A stretch of 64,000 bases of DNA from Calliopum simillimum (GCA_951812925.1 OX638369.1:13607329-13671328); one strand, 5' to 3'; counted from the first letter of the stretch, positions 36,687 to 49,504 are shown. Notes: generated from the letters alone by a model not told the origin. Program-made: numbers and translations.

Positions 36687-38900
36687 TAGTATTGAAACTG
36701 ATTAAATTTGTTAAATTTCTATCCAAAAACGTGAAAATTTAGAAAATAAATCGATTGGCAAATTAAATATGCCAAAATTTGAGAAATTAAAAATCGTTTT
36801 TGTCCAAGAAATATTTAAGTTTGTTTATCAGTTTTTTCGTTTTTACATTGCATTCAAAAGGTTCTCGGACAAAATGTTCTGTTGTTGTACAGTTTGCTTA
36901 TTTTAATAAAAAATCAAAGAATATTTCCATTACTCAAGCCTCCGCCGGCGATTACGCTAGCACAAATACCACCATTCATTGATGTCTGAATCATCCAGCA
37001 TTAAGTCGTGATGAACTTGATTTTTAAAAAATTTTGACTCGCTTCTTTACTATAATAAAATTGAGCAAAAAACTTGAAATGTTGGCATTAAAAGCTCCTT
37101 ACACCATTGCATTTGTCGTACATAGATGACGCCAACTACTCCACAAAAGTCATTTGCATTCAGATTTGATATGAAATCATTTCTATAAAGCACATGTGCC
37201 ACATACATACATACATATAAATACAAATGACGAACTGCGGTTGGTCTCTTGTTGTAACAATCATCAATTTACATATAAAACATAAATGTAACGGTGACAC
37301 ATTGTCGAACATGGCTTAAAGCACATGGCTAAAACAACACACTGAAAACAATAGTGAAGTTGTAAGTCAAACAACGTGACCACACCAATGCAACAGCTAA
37401 AATGAATGGGGTAAGTAAGGATTTTAGTTGCAAAGAAAAGTACAGAGGAGTTTACACACAAACATACATACAAACATATAGGTACCAAGTCTTTTGTCAC
37501 TTTTGAGATTTTTGTTAAGATTTTGATTGCTGCTGCTGAAGAAAATGCAAATCACGCTGTGTTGCTGCTGTCTGTTGTTTGTTGCTGTTTGTTGAGTGTT
37601 GCTTGAATGATTGTTGTCGCACGTTCGCTTACATTTGATTACTGTTTTGCTTGTTTTTGTGCTTTTTTCGCATGTCATTTTGGTTTTTAAATTGAAAACA
37701 ATTGAATTATTCATGATAGTGGTCGACTTTTTTCTTCTGATTTACTCAATTAGGTATACAAAATTAAATCTACTGGAGAATGTTGTCAATTTTGGGTGCG
37801 TAATGTTGAGAAAAATTTAATCTTTTTCTGAAAATTGATTAAAAATTTCTACTTTTAGCCATATCGGTACTATAGTATTGCCAAATTTAAGCTAAATCGT
37901 TCAAATCAAACATTTTCAACTGGTACACTTGTGGTGCTTTCCTTCATAGATATAGAATTGCCTCCAGGGTTTTTACAAAATTTTATTTAAATTGTCTTAC
38001 AAGTTCTTAATTGCACACAAATAAAAACCTCAAAAACATTAAAAGAAAATTCGCTTAATAGCATCATTCTAAATGGCATCATCCAAAAGTAGAAAAATAC
38101 CAAAATGACTTGCCATAAAATTGTTGCCTATCCCATTTCAATTTGTTATTGTTATTTGCCAGCTCACCTTCAAAGCATCTTCTTCGACTGCTGACAGTAA
38201 AAACGTGGGAAACAATTTCGCACGAGCGCAATAAACAAAATCAACAGTAACAATGATAACTGCATTAGTTTTGGTTAAAATATGTCAATGTCAGCAGCAG
38301 CAGCAACATTAACTCTCTGCATCAAATGACTGCAATAAAAGTCGCCACACAAAAATGACACTTTTATGGCACGTACTTTGCATTTAAAGTGTTTTTTTTT
38401 ATTGCTGTTGTTTTTTTATTGCCAAAAAAATGTATGAAAAACAAATGACCGTCTTCTCACTATTTGAGGTAAAATCATTTCCTGTTTCTTTGCAAACTTC
38501 GCGTATGTATAACATGATTTCGAGGAAGTTAATTCATTTCAAATTACAACGATATACTTGTTGATCGGACGTCAAATGGCGGAGATATAAGAAAAAAACA
38601 AAACCGAATCGAATTTGGAGGCCGAAAAAAACATGTGTTTTTCCTTCAAATTCTTTCAAAACTAGCTTCCAAACTGAGGGCGGTCATTCGAACTTTTTTT
38701 TTGCGATACTTTCTAGTGTAAACAGCACAAAGCATATACTCTACGTAACTGATAGAGAAATAAGAGCGTTCGTGTAGCTGATGAAACCATCAATAAAGTT
38801 CCAATTGTCTGATGGTACTTAAGGACACCTTAAAATAAGCTTTTTAACTCTGGATGGCTACGGCATACAGTGGTCTATAAGAGAGCGCTAGCCGGTCATA
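36687..38900. other. Non-coding stretch, nothing recognised
   Basis: It has TGCTGCTGCTG-type and TGTTG-rich patches at 37527-37600 and GCAGCAGCAGCAAC at 38295. No gene with motifs was seen. Confidence 0.4.
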
Positions 38901-39518
38901 GGGGAACTGATGCTATTGTGGTATAGATAATCTTTTTTTGAAATTTGCAAGAGAACCGTTAGATCAAATTCAGCCAAATTTTTTTATGTGAAGTATTGGC
39001 AGCAGAATATTTTTCAATAAAATGTGCGCAATTTCATTAAAAAAAGTTATTGAGCAAAATCTGAAAAAAGCCAAAAATCTGTTTTCAAAAAGTTGGCAGG
39101 TAATGTGGTATGCATGGTAAAGCAATGTGGTATACTTATACCATATAACCAAACATAAAATTTGAAAGGTATGAAGTAAGTTCATAATAATATTTACGTT
39201 GATTCTCAAACTCATAGTTTCTATAAAAAAATAAACAGCAATCAAATAATGTTAAGAATAACAAGAAATTTTCATATACCACATTAGCGAAGCCCGACTA
39301 TACCACAAAAAATGCGCAAATTACTCTGACCACACGCGATTTACGTTTCGTTCAATTGACATCGGAAAATTTTTGTTTGGTCCATGACAGCAACACATCC
39401 CAGGTTTTTCATGTTTTCTGACAGGATAAAAGCAGTGACGTTCGCAGGTTCTTTTCCAAATCGGAGATATGCGACCATACCACATTGAAAAACTATACCA
39501 CAATAGCATCAGTTCCCC
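38901..39518. mobile_element. TA-flanked inverted-repeat element with iterated TGTGGTATA motif (618 bp)
   Basis: TA (38899-38900) precedes GGGGAACTGATGCTATTGTG GTATAG. The right end is the exact inverse, CTATACCACAATAGC then ATCAGTTCCCC, followed by TA (39519-39520): 26 perfect bases. The inner part TGTGGTATA / TATACCACA recurs at about 39104, 39126, 39276, 39300 and 39477. The ends start GGGGA like the 16112-16996 element but otherwise differ. No coding capacity. Confidence 0.78.
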
Positions 39519-39520
39519 TA

Positions 39521-41208
39521 ACTAAGAAAATTTTTGTGGCAAAGGTAATAATTTTTTCCACAAATTTAAAGTAAAATATCTAGATTTTCAAATACCAGAA
39601 TACCAAGAAATAATAGCATTTCTGAATTTTCACGTCTTAAACTTGATGAATTCAGAAAATGGTAATTTTTTCCAAAAAACTCTTAAAATATGTGAAAGTT
39701 TAACAGAGTGTATCTTTGAAAATAAATGATTTTACCTCATGAAACTTATAGTTAGAATAATTTGATTTATTTTCTGAAGATTTGCGTACTTAGATGTTAG
39801 TTTTTTTTTAATATTAAAACAATATCCGGAGCATCACAAAAAATCTCTAATTTAATATAACAAAAAATTTAGATACCACTTTTTACGTTGGATGTATCCA
39901 TACCATTGCCATTTGTAAACTTTCACAATCATTTTAAACAACTTTGCATTTAAATAAACAAATTTTTTCTTAACTTTTTTATGTTAGGTTATTTTAGATG
40001 AAAATATGGATATCGAAATTAATTAAAGTTAATTTTGAAGCAAAAGTATAGTTCTTTTTTCTACCGTATCAGGTGTGTGGTTTTAAAAACTTATTATAAT
40101 TTTTTAAATTTAATTTTTTAAATGACAGTCTAAAAATTAAGTAAAAATGGAATACATATCTTGAATATTATATCAGATTATATTTTCGCAATTCGAAATA
40201 AATATTAAAACTCTCGATCTAGACTCGAACAAGGATATCGAAAACAAATCTCAACGCAGAAATATCGAAAACACTGGATAAGTAATTCTCAAAGGTAGTT
40301 TATAAAAAGTTTTTTAGAAAACCTCCAACAATATAATATCGGAAAAAAGAAAAAAAGTTGAAAACAAAAATGGAAAAAAAGGAAGTATGATTTTTCTAAT
40401 AGAAAATCTCAAAAAAAAACTCAAAAAATCTTGTAAAATTCTAAAAAAGATAATCTTAAAAAAAATTTCTAGCATAACGAAATATTATCCTTAAAATATA
40501 AAGTGACTTACCTTTTTAAAATTTTTGTGATATATCCAATAATAATCCAAAATAAAATGTTGCAGCAATATTCAAAAAGGACAAAACAATAACACAATTT
40601 TTCGCCAAAATCCTTTTAAGACAAAAACAAAAAACAACAAAAATTAAAACAAAGATTATGAACAATTCAAAGAATTCTTTTTAATTTTTATAACATATGC
40701 AGCACGAAATCAAATCAAATTGTCACAAGTTCATTAAAAATTAATGTCACGCGACAGGACACGTGCTTTCGATTTGTTTTTTTTTTTTTTCGCGTACTAT
40801 ACAGTGTCAATATTTCATATCACACTCTTATGCCGCTTAATAACTCACAGAAAAACTATGGAATTTATAAATGTGAGAAATGATCCGCTTTCAACTTTTT
40901 GCTCCAATAAACTACTACTAATCTAATGCACTGAACAATTTTTTATTTATTTATTTAATGATTAATTTAATGATTAATAAAAAAAAATAACACAATGTTC
41001 CGCACACAATGTAACAATCGATCAATAAATGAATGAATGAACAACAACGCCACAATTCGAAATCCAAACGCGTCGTCGTCACCACACCGTTTAAGTCGGT
41101 TGGTTACTCTGGTGATTTAAATAAAATTTTGGTATGAAAAACCGTAAAGTTACTGACTGCAAAACGGCGCGCAGCGCTTGCAAACAAATCGAACGAGTTG
41201 CAGAATTT
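39521..41208. other. Non-coding stretch; right part likely 5' leader of the 41.2-kb promoter
   Basis: A solo CACTTTTTACGTTGGATGTA end (39877-39896) resembles the 24.2-kb element terminus. From 41212 leftward to 40819 there is no ATG on the minus strand, which fits an untranslated first exon. No coding frame with motifs was found. Confidence 0.45.
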
Positions 41209-41246
41209 GACTGAACCTGGAACTGTAGCAAGGCGCTGCATTTATA
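41209..41246 (-). promoter_or_regulatory. Minus-strand core promoter: TATA box and TCAGTC initiator
   Basis: On the minus strand TATAAAT (41246-41240) is followed by a TCAGTC initiator (41214-41209) whose A (41212) lies 34 bases downstream of the first T of TATA. That is about the spacing expected for a fly RNA polymerase II start. No good DPE (the downstream promoter element) is seen. Downstream, about 394 nt contain no ATG, and the upstream side (41340-41470) is GC-richer with a GAGAGAGCGCG block. The transcript would run leftward; no coding exon was identified in the window. Confidence 0.55.
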
Positions 41247-42237
41247 AAAAATATTAGAAATGATTTTTTCTGTTTTTGCTTTTGTTGTTGTTGTGGTTGT
41301 TGTTGCTGTAGTTGTTTTTATTAAGTATTATTGCTCATTTTGTGTGCACGGCTTTAAGGCTGCCAAAGCCATAAATAAATTCATTTCAATTTGCTGTATT
41401 GCGCCTGCGCGGCGCATTGCGTTTTGTGAGTGGTGACGTTGTCGCATGAGAGAGCGCGACTGCGCTTTTGAAGAGAAGGCCAAGCATCGTTGATAGCTGC
41501 GATTTCTAGATATTTGATGACAGATTCTTTTAGCAAGTCAGGGTTGCTTTATATTTCAATTAGTTGATTTCTTTTGTGTTTTAAGTGTTAATTTCTTAAT
41601 GGTTTTTTTTCCCAAGATTCTGATGAGCGTTGCTTAGTTGAGTTTGTGATTTTTTATTTTTTTTTTTTGCACTTTTTATTTTGGATAAATAGCATAACAT
41701 TTTTGGAAGTTTCATTATAATTTCAACACTTGATGCAAATGAGGAAGTGTCATATAATAAACCTGTCTTTTTCCAGTAATTAAAATCATTTATTTACTTA
41801 AATAATGGTTGAAATTTTTTGCAATTTTTTTAAAGGTCCGAAGTGACATAATATTTAGACATACAAATCAATTAATTTGCAAGAAACAGATAATTTTATA
41901 TTAATAATATATTTCTTAAGAAAAAAAAATTTTCTGAAATTTTGTCTTATCATTCGTATATTTAATATAGAAGATTTCTCATTTTCTAGATCTTCTCTCA
42001 AATGCAAGCCAATTTTCTGGCAGTGGACAAGATCGTCCAAAAAGGGAGCTCGAAATTGAATTTAATAAAAATTGATGATGATATATCATGAGATAGCTGA
42101 CACCTTAAAGATATCAAAAAGTATTGTGTTTGCATTATTCACCAAGATTTGAGCATTCGAAAGTTACTTTCGATATATGAATATCTATATACATAGCCTC
42201 ATCAGATCAGTTTTAGTTAATTCTTGTCAGAAACCAC

Positions 42238-42300
42238 GCTCGAGCCCTTGACTCGAGAACGCTGTGCTTTACCACTTAGGCTATTGCCAAAGAGAAATTC
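42238..42300 (-). pseudogene. tRNA-like relic, possible SINE head
   Basis: On the minus strand ATAGCCTAAGTGGTAAAGCA resembles an A box/D arm. It is followed by GCGTTCTCGAGTCAAGG and GGGCTCGAGCG, a weak B box. The stems do not form a full cloverleaf. Confidence 0.35.
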
Positions 42301-42326
42301 CATTGTACAAGAACGCTTTATGATAA

Positions 42327-42405
42327 GATTAGATTAGAGTAGAATAGAATAGATTTGATTAGATTAGATTAGATTAAATTACATTAGATTAGTTTAGATT
42401 AGATT
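42327..42405 (+). repeat. GATTA pentanucleotide microsatellite
   Basis: Roughly 15 imperfect GATTA/GAATA units in tandem. Confidence 0.8.
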
Positions 42406-44681
42406 ATTAGACAAGATTTTATTGGATATATCTTAAGACTATTTTACAATATATCAATATAATAAATTTGCTACAAAAAAATCTAAATACGACAATAACA
42501 TACATGTTGTGTGTCGGAAAGAAGTATGACTTACAAATTTGATTTTTTTTTTTCTTTTTCTTATTTATTTTATATTAAATGAATAGATACATGTGTATAT
42601 AAAGAACGCTATATGTATAGATCATAAAGTTCACTAGCGCCGTCTGTTGTGAAAAATTGCCAAATTGTTTTTAGTCAGTAACACACTCTGGTTTTGAGAC
42701 ATGCTACGCTAGCTCCTTTTAATTTTTGCTTGTATAGGAAAGGAAAGGTTTCGAGAATTAAATTTGGAGGATTTTGACATATTTGAGATAATTTGAAAAT
42801 TTTATCTGGTTAGATTCGATAAATTGGGTATTTTGTTTTGTTTGGATAGGAACACCTAATGAAGCAATTAGGTTGATGAACGTATAAGTATATATCGCAA
42901 AAAATCGCATTTTTACCCAAAATTCAGAATTTAGGGTTTTTTACTCGTAATGAGGGCTTAAACTAAAAAAAAAAAAAAAAAAACAACATCTAAAAAGCCT
43001 ATTTATTTTTCATCAAGCAATTTGCTTGAACTTTTCAGAATTTTAAGACTTGTTATGTGGCCGTAATGATCGATTAAGACTTCCCTCACCGTGTGCCACA
43101 TACGATTTTTCTGAATTTTACTTAAGAATATTCGGAAAGATGCTCCGTAACATAAATTCTACTTCTGAAATGTGTGCTCTCTCGTTTACTATCGAAAATC
43201 TCGATTTTCTCGAAATTTTCAGGTAAATCAACCTTTTGACAGTCCCTCAAAATTTTCTTTTTCACGTATTAGAAATTTCATTCTACATGTTCTGAAAACC
43301 TGGGTCAGACAAGGGAAGATTATTTCCGGATATGCCCATATACATACCAAAAAAAATTTGTTCGAATTTGAAAATTTTTAAGCCTCCCGGAACGAGCCCA
43401 AAATATGACTTATTTTATCAAAAATTAAATTAAAATTAAATTAAAATTGTGTAAGATTAAAAAGAATACAAAAAACATTGAATACATTGAATCGTAAATG
43501 TTTACGTCGAAAAGTGTAGGATACTACTATTTAAAAATAGAGAAAAAATCCAAAAGGATCAAAATACAAGTGAGGCAAAAGTAATATTATAATGTGGATA
43601 TGCCTTAATTTTAGCAAATTTTGTCAAATGTCATTGTGCTTCGACATTTATGTTAGAATATCTGTATAATTTTTATTTGAACACTATGACAACATCAACT
43701 GTTCACATATACTAAATACTTTCTTTTCAGCTTAGCACCCTATACGGTATATAAGTACATATTAGCAAAAACAAAACAAAATATTGGCAACAAAAATACA
43801 TTTTTTTTTTTTTTTTTTGTATATTATAGCCCAATTATCAGTTCACTAAAACAACTTTTCGAGAAATATAAGTTCATTGTGCTCTTACATACAACATTTC
43901 AGCGTTATTGTTGTGTTTTTTTGTATTGTACTTTTATTCGTTTGCCCTGTTTCAATTAACATTTTATTCAAAACAAAATTGCTAAAATACGCTGTTAGAC
44001 AAAAACCATAAATTATGACAATAAATTGTTGAGAAAAAAAAAAAACTGGAAATTTTTATATACAAAATTTGAACAATTACAAAAATTTAAATGAAATAAA
44101 AAAAAAAATGTTACATTAACTGCTAAATTATGACAAAACTAAATTTTATTTTTATCTTAAACAATTCTTAAGGAGAACAGGTACATCAATCACCATTCCA
44201 CATTTAATTAAATTGTGACGTTATTTTTTTTTATTACAATGATTTCTTAGAATTTTTCTCAAAATTCCTATTTAATTCATGTTGACAGTTTGTGGAGTCA
44301 CGTTTTCATGTTTAATGCAGTATTTTTTTATTTTTTTATTTTTTTTTTTTTTTAAGTGAAGTTTTAATTACTTTTAATACTTTGTATTTCATTTATTTAA
44401 CATTTTTCACATGGGCTTAAGGTCACTTAAATTTTTTAAATTAAATAAAATTTTTCATTTAAAAAGCGCGACAGGCATAAATAAAAAAAAAAAATGTCAG
44501 CTGCAACTTACTGCAGGTGAAAGAAAGAAACATGGGCGTGATACTTATTTGATTAAGTTCAGTTTTCAATTAATGTATAATGTTCATGTTCTGGACTCTC
44601 GTTTTCTACAAAATATCTTTCAAATACCTTGTTTAGCTTGCAAGATTTATTTGTATGTATGTATGTATTCTCCTTTAACTC

Positions 44682-45233
44682 CTAGGAGGAGCATAGGGCC
44701 AATATGAAATCTCTCCATTTGTCACGATCCCTTGCTATGACTTTGATCTCTTGCCACGATTTTCCCGATTCTTGGATTTCCTTTTCCAACGACCTTTTCC
44801 AGTTGGTTTTGGGTCTACCAAGTCCTCTACTGCCTTGTGGATTCCACTCAAGGGCCTGGCGACAAACTTCGCTGTGTGGTTTCCGGAGAGTGTGACCAAT
44901 CCATCCCCATTTGCGCAGTTTGATCTCGTTTGCTATAGCCTTTTGTTTGCATTTTTGATGTAGCTCGGCATTTGATATAGTGCGAGGCCACCAAACCTTT
45001 AGTATTCGCCTTAAGCATTTGTTGACGAATACTTGCAGCTTGTTCGTTAGTTGTTCAGTAACAAGCCACGTTTCGCACCCATATAACAAAACCGATTTCA
45101 CATTCGAATCAAAAATGCGCACTCTCGTTTTGGTGGATATAACGGATGAAGACCATATTTTGTTCAGTTGAGCAAACGCGCCTTTTGCTTTTGCTATTCT
45201 TGAGTTAATATCCTCTTTTGCACCACCATCCAT
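44682..45233 (-). pseudogene. LINE C-terminal region after the RT
   Basis: An open minus-strand piece of 183 codons: MDGGAKEDINSRIAKAKGAF, KSVLLYGCETW, KLQVFVNKCLRRIL, KLRKWGWIGHTLRKP, GSRGLGRPKTNWKR and SWQEIKVIARDRDKWRDFI. These are the conserved thumb and tail blocks of insect LINE proteins (LLYGCETW, RW-GH-LR, GRP-TWRR). It is in the same frame as the preceding piece, separated from it only by one stop codon. Confidence 0.85.
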
Positions 45234-45248
45234 GCAGATAATGCTGCT

Positions 45249-46463
45249 TTAATACGTGAAGCTTTCGACGTTTTCGATGTCATTACTGCCAGCTCTAAAT
45301 GTGATGTCATTCCGGTTTGCCTTTAGCTTCATGCTTTTAGTCTTGGCTACGTTGATTTTCAGGCCGGCCTTTTGTGATTCCAAGACAAGGTCTTCAATTT
45401 TGTTTTGCATATCTGAATGTTTGGACGATAAGAGGCAGATGTCGTCAGCGTAGTCGAGGTCTTCTAGATGTTCAGTAAAGTTCCATTGGATACTCCTTTT
45501 GGCCTTATTAAGAGCTTTATCTAGAATATCGTCAAGAACGATAAGGAAGAGAGATGGTGGTAGTAAACACCCCTGCCGTACGCCTGAATTAGTGGTGAAT
45601 GTCGGTGACAGCAACCCGTTGTGTAACACACTGCATTTAAAGCCTTCATATTGTGCACGTACTAAGTTTATGGCCTTTGCGGCAATACCTTTTCGTTGCA
45701 GTGACGCCCAGATGTTTTCTCGGGAAACACTGTCGAAGGCAGTGCTATAGTCAACGAAGACAAGTTGAAGTGCAGCACGCCACTCGCATGATTGTTCGAC
45801 AATTATTCTGAGCGTGTTGATTTGATCCACGCATGATCTGTTTCGCCGGAATCCTGCTTGCTGCTTTCGAATGGCCGAATCAAGCTTTTCGCTTACCCTG
45901 CTCAGAAAGTAATGCCTCTATAGTTTCGGCACTCGCTTAGGTCACCTTTTTTCAGCAATTTGACTAACATGCCATGTAGCCAATCTTCTGGCAAACGCTC
46001 TTCGCTCCAGATTTTGGTGAACAGTGGATGGAGAATTTTAGCTGATATTATGGGGCATGCCTTTAGCAGTTCAGCTGTTATTTGATCTATACCAGCGGCC
46101 TTGTTGTTTTTCATGCTTTGGATAGCTTTCACTATTTCGTGAATTGTAGGCGGCGGTGTTTGTATTAGACTACTACTGCGAGTCACTGCGGCAGTTGTAG
46201 TTGGTGATTCTGGTTGCAGGGATGTGGTAGACATGGGATTTAGTATATCGCAAAAATACTCTTTCCATCTGTTTAGTTGGTCGTCTGCAGATGTTAAGAG
46301 ATTTCCGTTTTTGTCTTTGATAGGGCGGCTCTGTTGGAGTTTTCTGCCTGATAATCTGCGGGTGATATCGTAAAGCTGCCTGAGATTTTGAGCATTTGCA
46401 GCGCTTTTGGCTTTGCTCGCGAGGTCGTTGTACATTCTTCTTTTGTCTTGTCTGCACGATCAC
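45249..46463 (-). pseudogene. LINE reverse transcriptase region
   Basis: Residues in 46435-45902 cover the entry to the RT: WKEYFCDILN, MKNNKAAGIDQITAELLKA, LPEDWLHGMLVKLLKKGD and CRNYRGITF, followed by a frameshift at about 45900. The next frame (LSRVSEKLDS, GFRRNRSCVDQINTLR, 45830-45249) holds FVDYSTAFDSV, SGVRQGCLLPPSLF and the catalytic LDYADDICLL (YADD at residues 127-130 of that piece). An in-frame TAA after ESFTY interrupts it, although the sequence then continues in frame as SSIICMDGGAKEDI. The enzyme core is recognisable but cannot be made in one piece. Confidence 0.9.
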
Positions 46464-46507
46464 CTGACTTCTTTATTGAGAGAGTTAAAGACCTTTTCGG
46501 CGACGTT

Positions 46508-47560
46508 CTATTGCGCTCTAATTTTAGCGTTGTCTTTCAGTTTTTTCGCGCTTCTTTTTTTTTCGACAAGATCCCACGTTTCCTCGCTTATCCAGTGCTT
46601 CTTGTTCGAGGGTCGAAACCCAAGTATTTTTTCACTGGAGTTTAAGAACGCAGTCTTAGCGGCCCTCCATGATGTTTCAATACTTCCACCACAATCGAAC
46701 GGAACTGTTTTAAGTTCTTCTACGAAAGATCTGCGTATCTCGTCGTTCTTAAGCTTAAACACGTCGAATTTTTTTGCTACAGATTGTTCGCTGAGACGTT
46801 TATTAGCGGCAAGTTTTAGTCGAATGACCGCGACGAGAAGATGGTGGTCGGAGCCTATGTCAGCGGCCCTCTTTACTCGTACGTCCAGAATACTCTCTCT
46901 CCATTTTCTGCTAATGCAAAAGTGGTCGATTTGGTTTTCAGTGGTGTTGTCTGGAGACACCCAAGTAGCTTTATGGCATTTTTTATGTGGGAATAGCGTA
47001 CCTCCAACGACAAGACCGGCTGTATTACAGGCGTCAATGAGAAGCTCTCCATTGTCGTTTCTCGCACCCAAACCATGTCATCTAATCACGTGCTCTAGGT
47101 TAAGGTTTTCTGAGCCTACTTTGGCATTCAAATCGCCCATAACCATTATGATGTCGTTCTTGTGAGCACTGTTTATTGCTGCAGCGAGCTAGCTGTAGAA
47201 TTAATCTTTGGTTCCTCTCTCTGCCAACTCGGTGCGCGTATGCTTGGAAGATGGTAATATTACTTGCGGGGGTTCGAAATCTGCACCAAATGAGCCTTTC
47301 GTTTACAGGTTTCCATTCCATTACTGCCTTTACTGCAGTTTAACTTAGCAAAAATCCAACTCCATCCCTGTGGATGCCATTTTGCGATCTACCGGAGTAT
47401 AGACATTTTTCGCCGTCAGGAAGTACATATTTACCGGCACCGTTCCATCTACACTCGCTTAATCCCAATATCTCAAGGTTGAATTTGTGGAGTTTTCTTA
47501 CGGCTTTGTGTATTTTACTTGATTCATTTAGAGTTCGGACATTCCAAGAGCCGATGCGTA
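46508..47560 (-). pseudogene. LINE apurinic-like endonuclease region
   Basis: The minus strand starts near 47560 with RIGSWNVRTLNESSKIHKAV, then LEILGLSECRWNG and IHRDGVGFLLS, which ends in a TAA (about 47342). It continues as MEWKPVNERLIW, shifts frame (MVMGDLNAKVGSENL is readable), has a stop near 47080, then runs 47071-46508 with ARNDNGELLIDACNTAGL, HKATWVSPDN, ENQIDHFCI and GSDHHLLVA. WNVRT, SE, GDLNA, IDH and SDHH are the endonuclease blocks that nick target DNA. At least one shift and two stops destroy the frame. Confidence 0.85.
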
Positions 47561-48083
47561 TTCAAGTTTTCATCGAAAGGATTTTAAAATTTTGATGAGC
47601 CATATTGGTTTCAGTTATAGGAGAATCATTCCTAACTATGCATGTTTCTTGCACCTCCAAATCCGATGTGCATGCTGCCGAGGCAGGTGGATTAACCACA
47701 CTCTGGTGGGTACCACTTGGAAATTTATTTTCCATCATTTTTCGATCCATGCTTCATTAGTATAATCTTCTCGGCAACGCCCCACGCAGTAAGTTATAAG
47801 CTTAAAGCTGGATCCGGCAAGCACTGCAAATATAGTGGCCAAATTCACTTTCAATTTCAGCCGCCCAATCTGGAACAGACGCTGACCTGGGAGCCGCCCA
47901 CTCTGGGTCAGACGCTTCAGGATTTCGACAAGATGCTTATTTTAAGGCGGCATCGACTCGCCTTGTCAGTGCCAGTTACGGGCATTGTCGGTTTTTCTTT
48001 TGAGGCGCAACGCTGTCCAACGCTACACCCTTTCCTTTCCTGGCTGGTCACCCGCTTTTAGTCGCCTTTTACGACGGGCATAT

Positions 48084-48129
48084 TCTGACCCCTTACCCGC
48101 AGGGTATCTGACCCCTTACCCGCAGGGTA
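48084..48129 (-). repeat. Two 23-bp direct repeats at the LINE 5' end
   Basis: TCTGACCCCTTACCCGCAGG GTA occurs twice back to back. Short 5' tandem units are known in several LINE families, where they can carry the promoter. Confidence 0.75.
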
Positions 48130-48142
48130 TAAGATTTATTTG

Positions 48143-49504
48143 GCTATGTAATAAGAAATGTCATTGCATTGCCATGAACTTAACACTTAACACACTTCCA
48201 ACTGTAGTTCAATTAACTGAACACTAAAATTGTAGGTTTTCAATAATTTTTTAAACTATGAAAGTAAATGATAATAGCGAGATACTAAGCGGCTTATATT
48301 ACTTTTTTTTTTTTTTGACTATTCGGAGATATTACGTACCATTTCCACACCTACCTACAGCAGTTTGTGGGGGTGATTGAAAACTACTTTTTCGATAGAG
48401 TTTATGTAATAATATAACAAAAATAATAACAACAAGTAAGGATGTAACCTTTGGCCTGGCCAAAAAATAAATACCCTACAATGCAGTATTTTGAAAATTT
48501 TGCTTATATGGGAGGTGCCACGCCCTCTTGCCCTTGTTCACCAAATTTTTGCTCAGATCTTGCATATATAGTTCTTAGTGTCTGAGTGAAATTTGGTTGG
48601 ACTATCTCAAAAACATTTTCAGTATAGCGTTTTGAAGCTTTTGCTTATATGGGAGGTGCCACGCATTCTTGTCCGAATTTGCCCATTTTTTTCACAGAGC
48701 TTGCGCTTACAATTCGTACTATTTATGTATGTGTATTTTGGTTGCATTGTCGTGAAAATAATCTTAAAGTTGCACTTTGAATACATTTTTTGTATGGGCG
48801 GCAGGCGTGTCCGTTTACCGATTTTGGTCATTTTCAATCCCACGAGCTAACTTTGACGATGGACGTAGTGTACCAAATTTCAGGGAACGGGGATATTTTA
48901 GGGAGTTTTATAGACTTTCAAACGTTTTTAGTTCATTTTTATGCTTTAAATACTTTATCGGATTGAAAACCGACGCACATTCCAAAAGAAATTCAATGTG
49001 AATTTGCTTCAGATAATCCTTCAAATTTCAATAGTACAAAGTAAAAATTGTAGTTTAATTTTAAAACCAAATAGTATTTTTATAGAACAATGCCAAAAAA
49101 AAAAGAATTTATTTTAAATTATTTTGGAATAAATTTCATACTTTTCTGGAGTAAATTTCAAATTTTTTGGAAAAAAATCAAAATTAAATACCAAAATAGT
49201 TTAAAATCAATACTAAAGGGAATCAAAAGTAAGAAAAGTAAACAAAAATTTTTTATTGTGTGGAAGAATTTTGAATGAATGTAAGAAAAATCACCTACAA
49301 AAAAAACAATTTAGAAAAAATATGAAAGATTTTCACTAGATCATTCTTCCTATCAAGTTTGTAGCCTTGGAATCAACCGCCCGTCTCTTTTTTCTCTAAC
49401 CCCTTACTTCAAATTCTCTATGTGTTGCGAAATCGCTTTATCTTTAAGGAGTTATAGTTTCTTCTTTCCTTTGCCGAGAAAGTCGATTTAGATCACAAAT
49501 ACTA
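48143..49504. other. Non-coding stretch with a dispersed GGGAGGTGCCACGC repeat
   Basis: TATGGGAGGTGCCACGC occurs at about 48508 and 48648, followed by a CTTG(T/C)CC block. GGCAGGCGTGTCCGTTTACC (about 48800) resembles sequence near 7821. No gene was seen. Confidence 0.45.

Larger units (their letters stand above)
41250..44641. other. Upstream/intergenic stretch with microsatellite and tRNA-like relic
   Basis: It contains GTTGTTGTTGTGG-type repeats at 41284-41315, just upstream of the promoter. A GATTA pentanucleotide array lies at 42327-42405, and long T- and A-runs near 43800 and 44340. No gene with motifs was seen. Confidence 0.45.
44654..48130 (-). mobile_element. Non-LTR retrotransposon (APE endonuclease + RT), nearly full length, decayed
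   Basis: A 3.48-kb minus-strand insertion is flanked by a perfect 12-base duplication AAGATTTATTTG (44642-44653 and 48131-48142). The 3' end (left) carries a CATA-type microsatellite tail next to the duplication. The 5' end (right) carries two direct copies of a 23-base unit (48084-48129). The order endonuclease, RT, C-terminal region fits an APE-type LINE such as the RTE-like group, but the clade is not assigned. Its coding region is broken by several shifts and stops; see the three pieces. Confidence 0.9.

Noticed and set aside
46407..47165. 252-codon plus-strand frame
   Set aside because: It lies antisense to the LINE endonuclease region, which has clear motifs on the minus strand.
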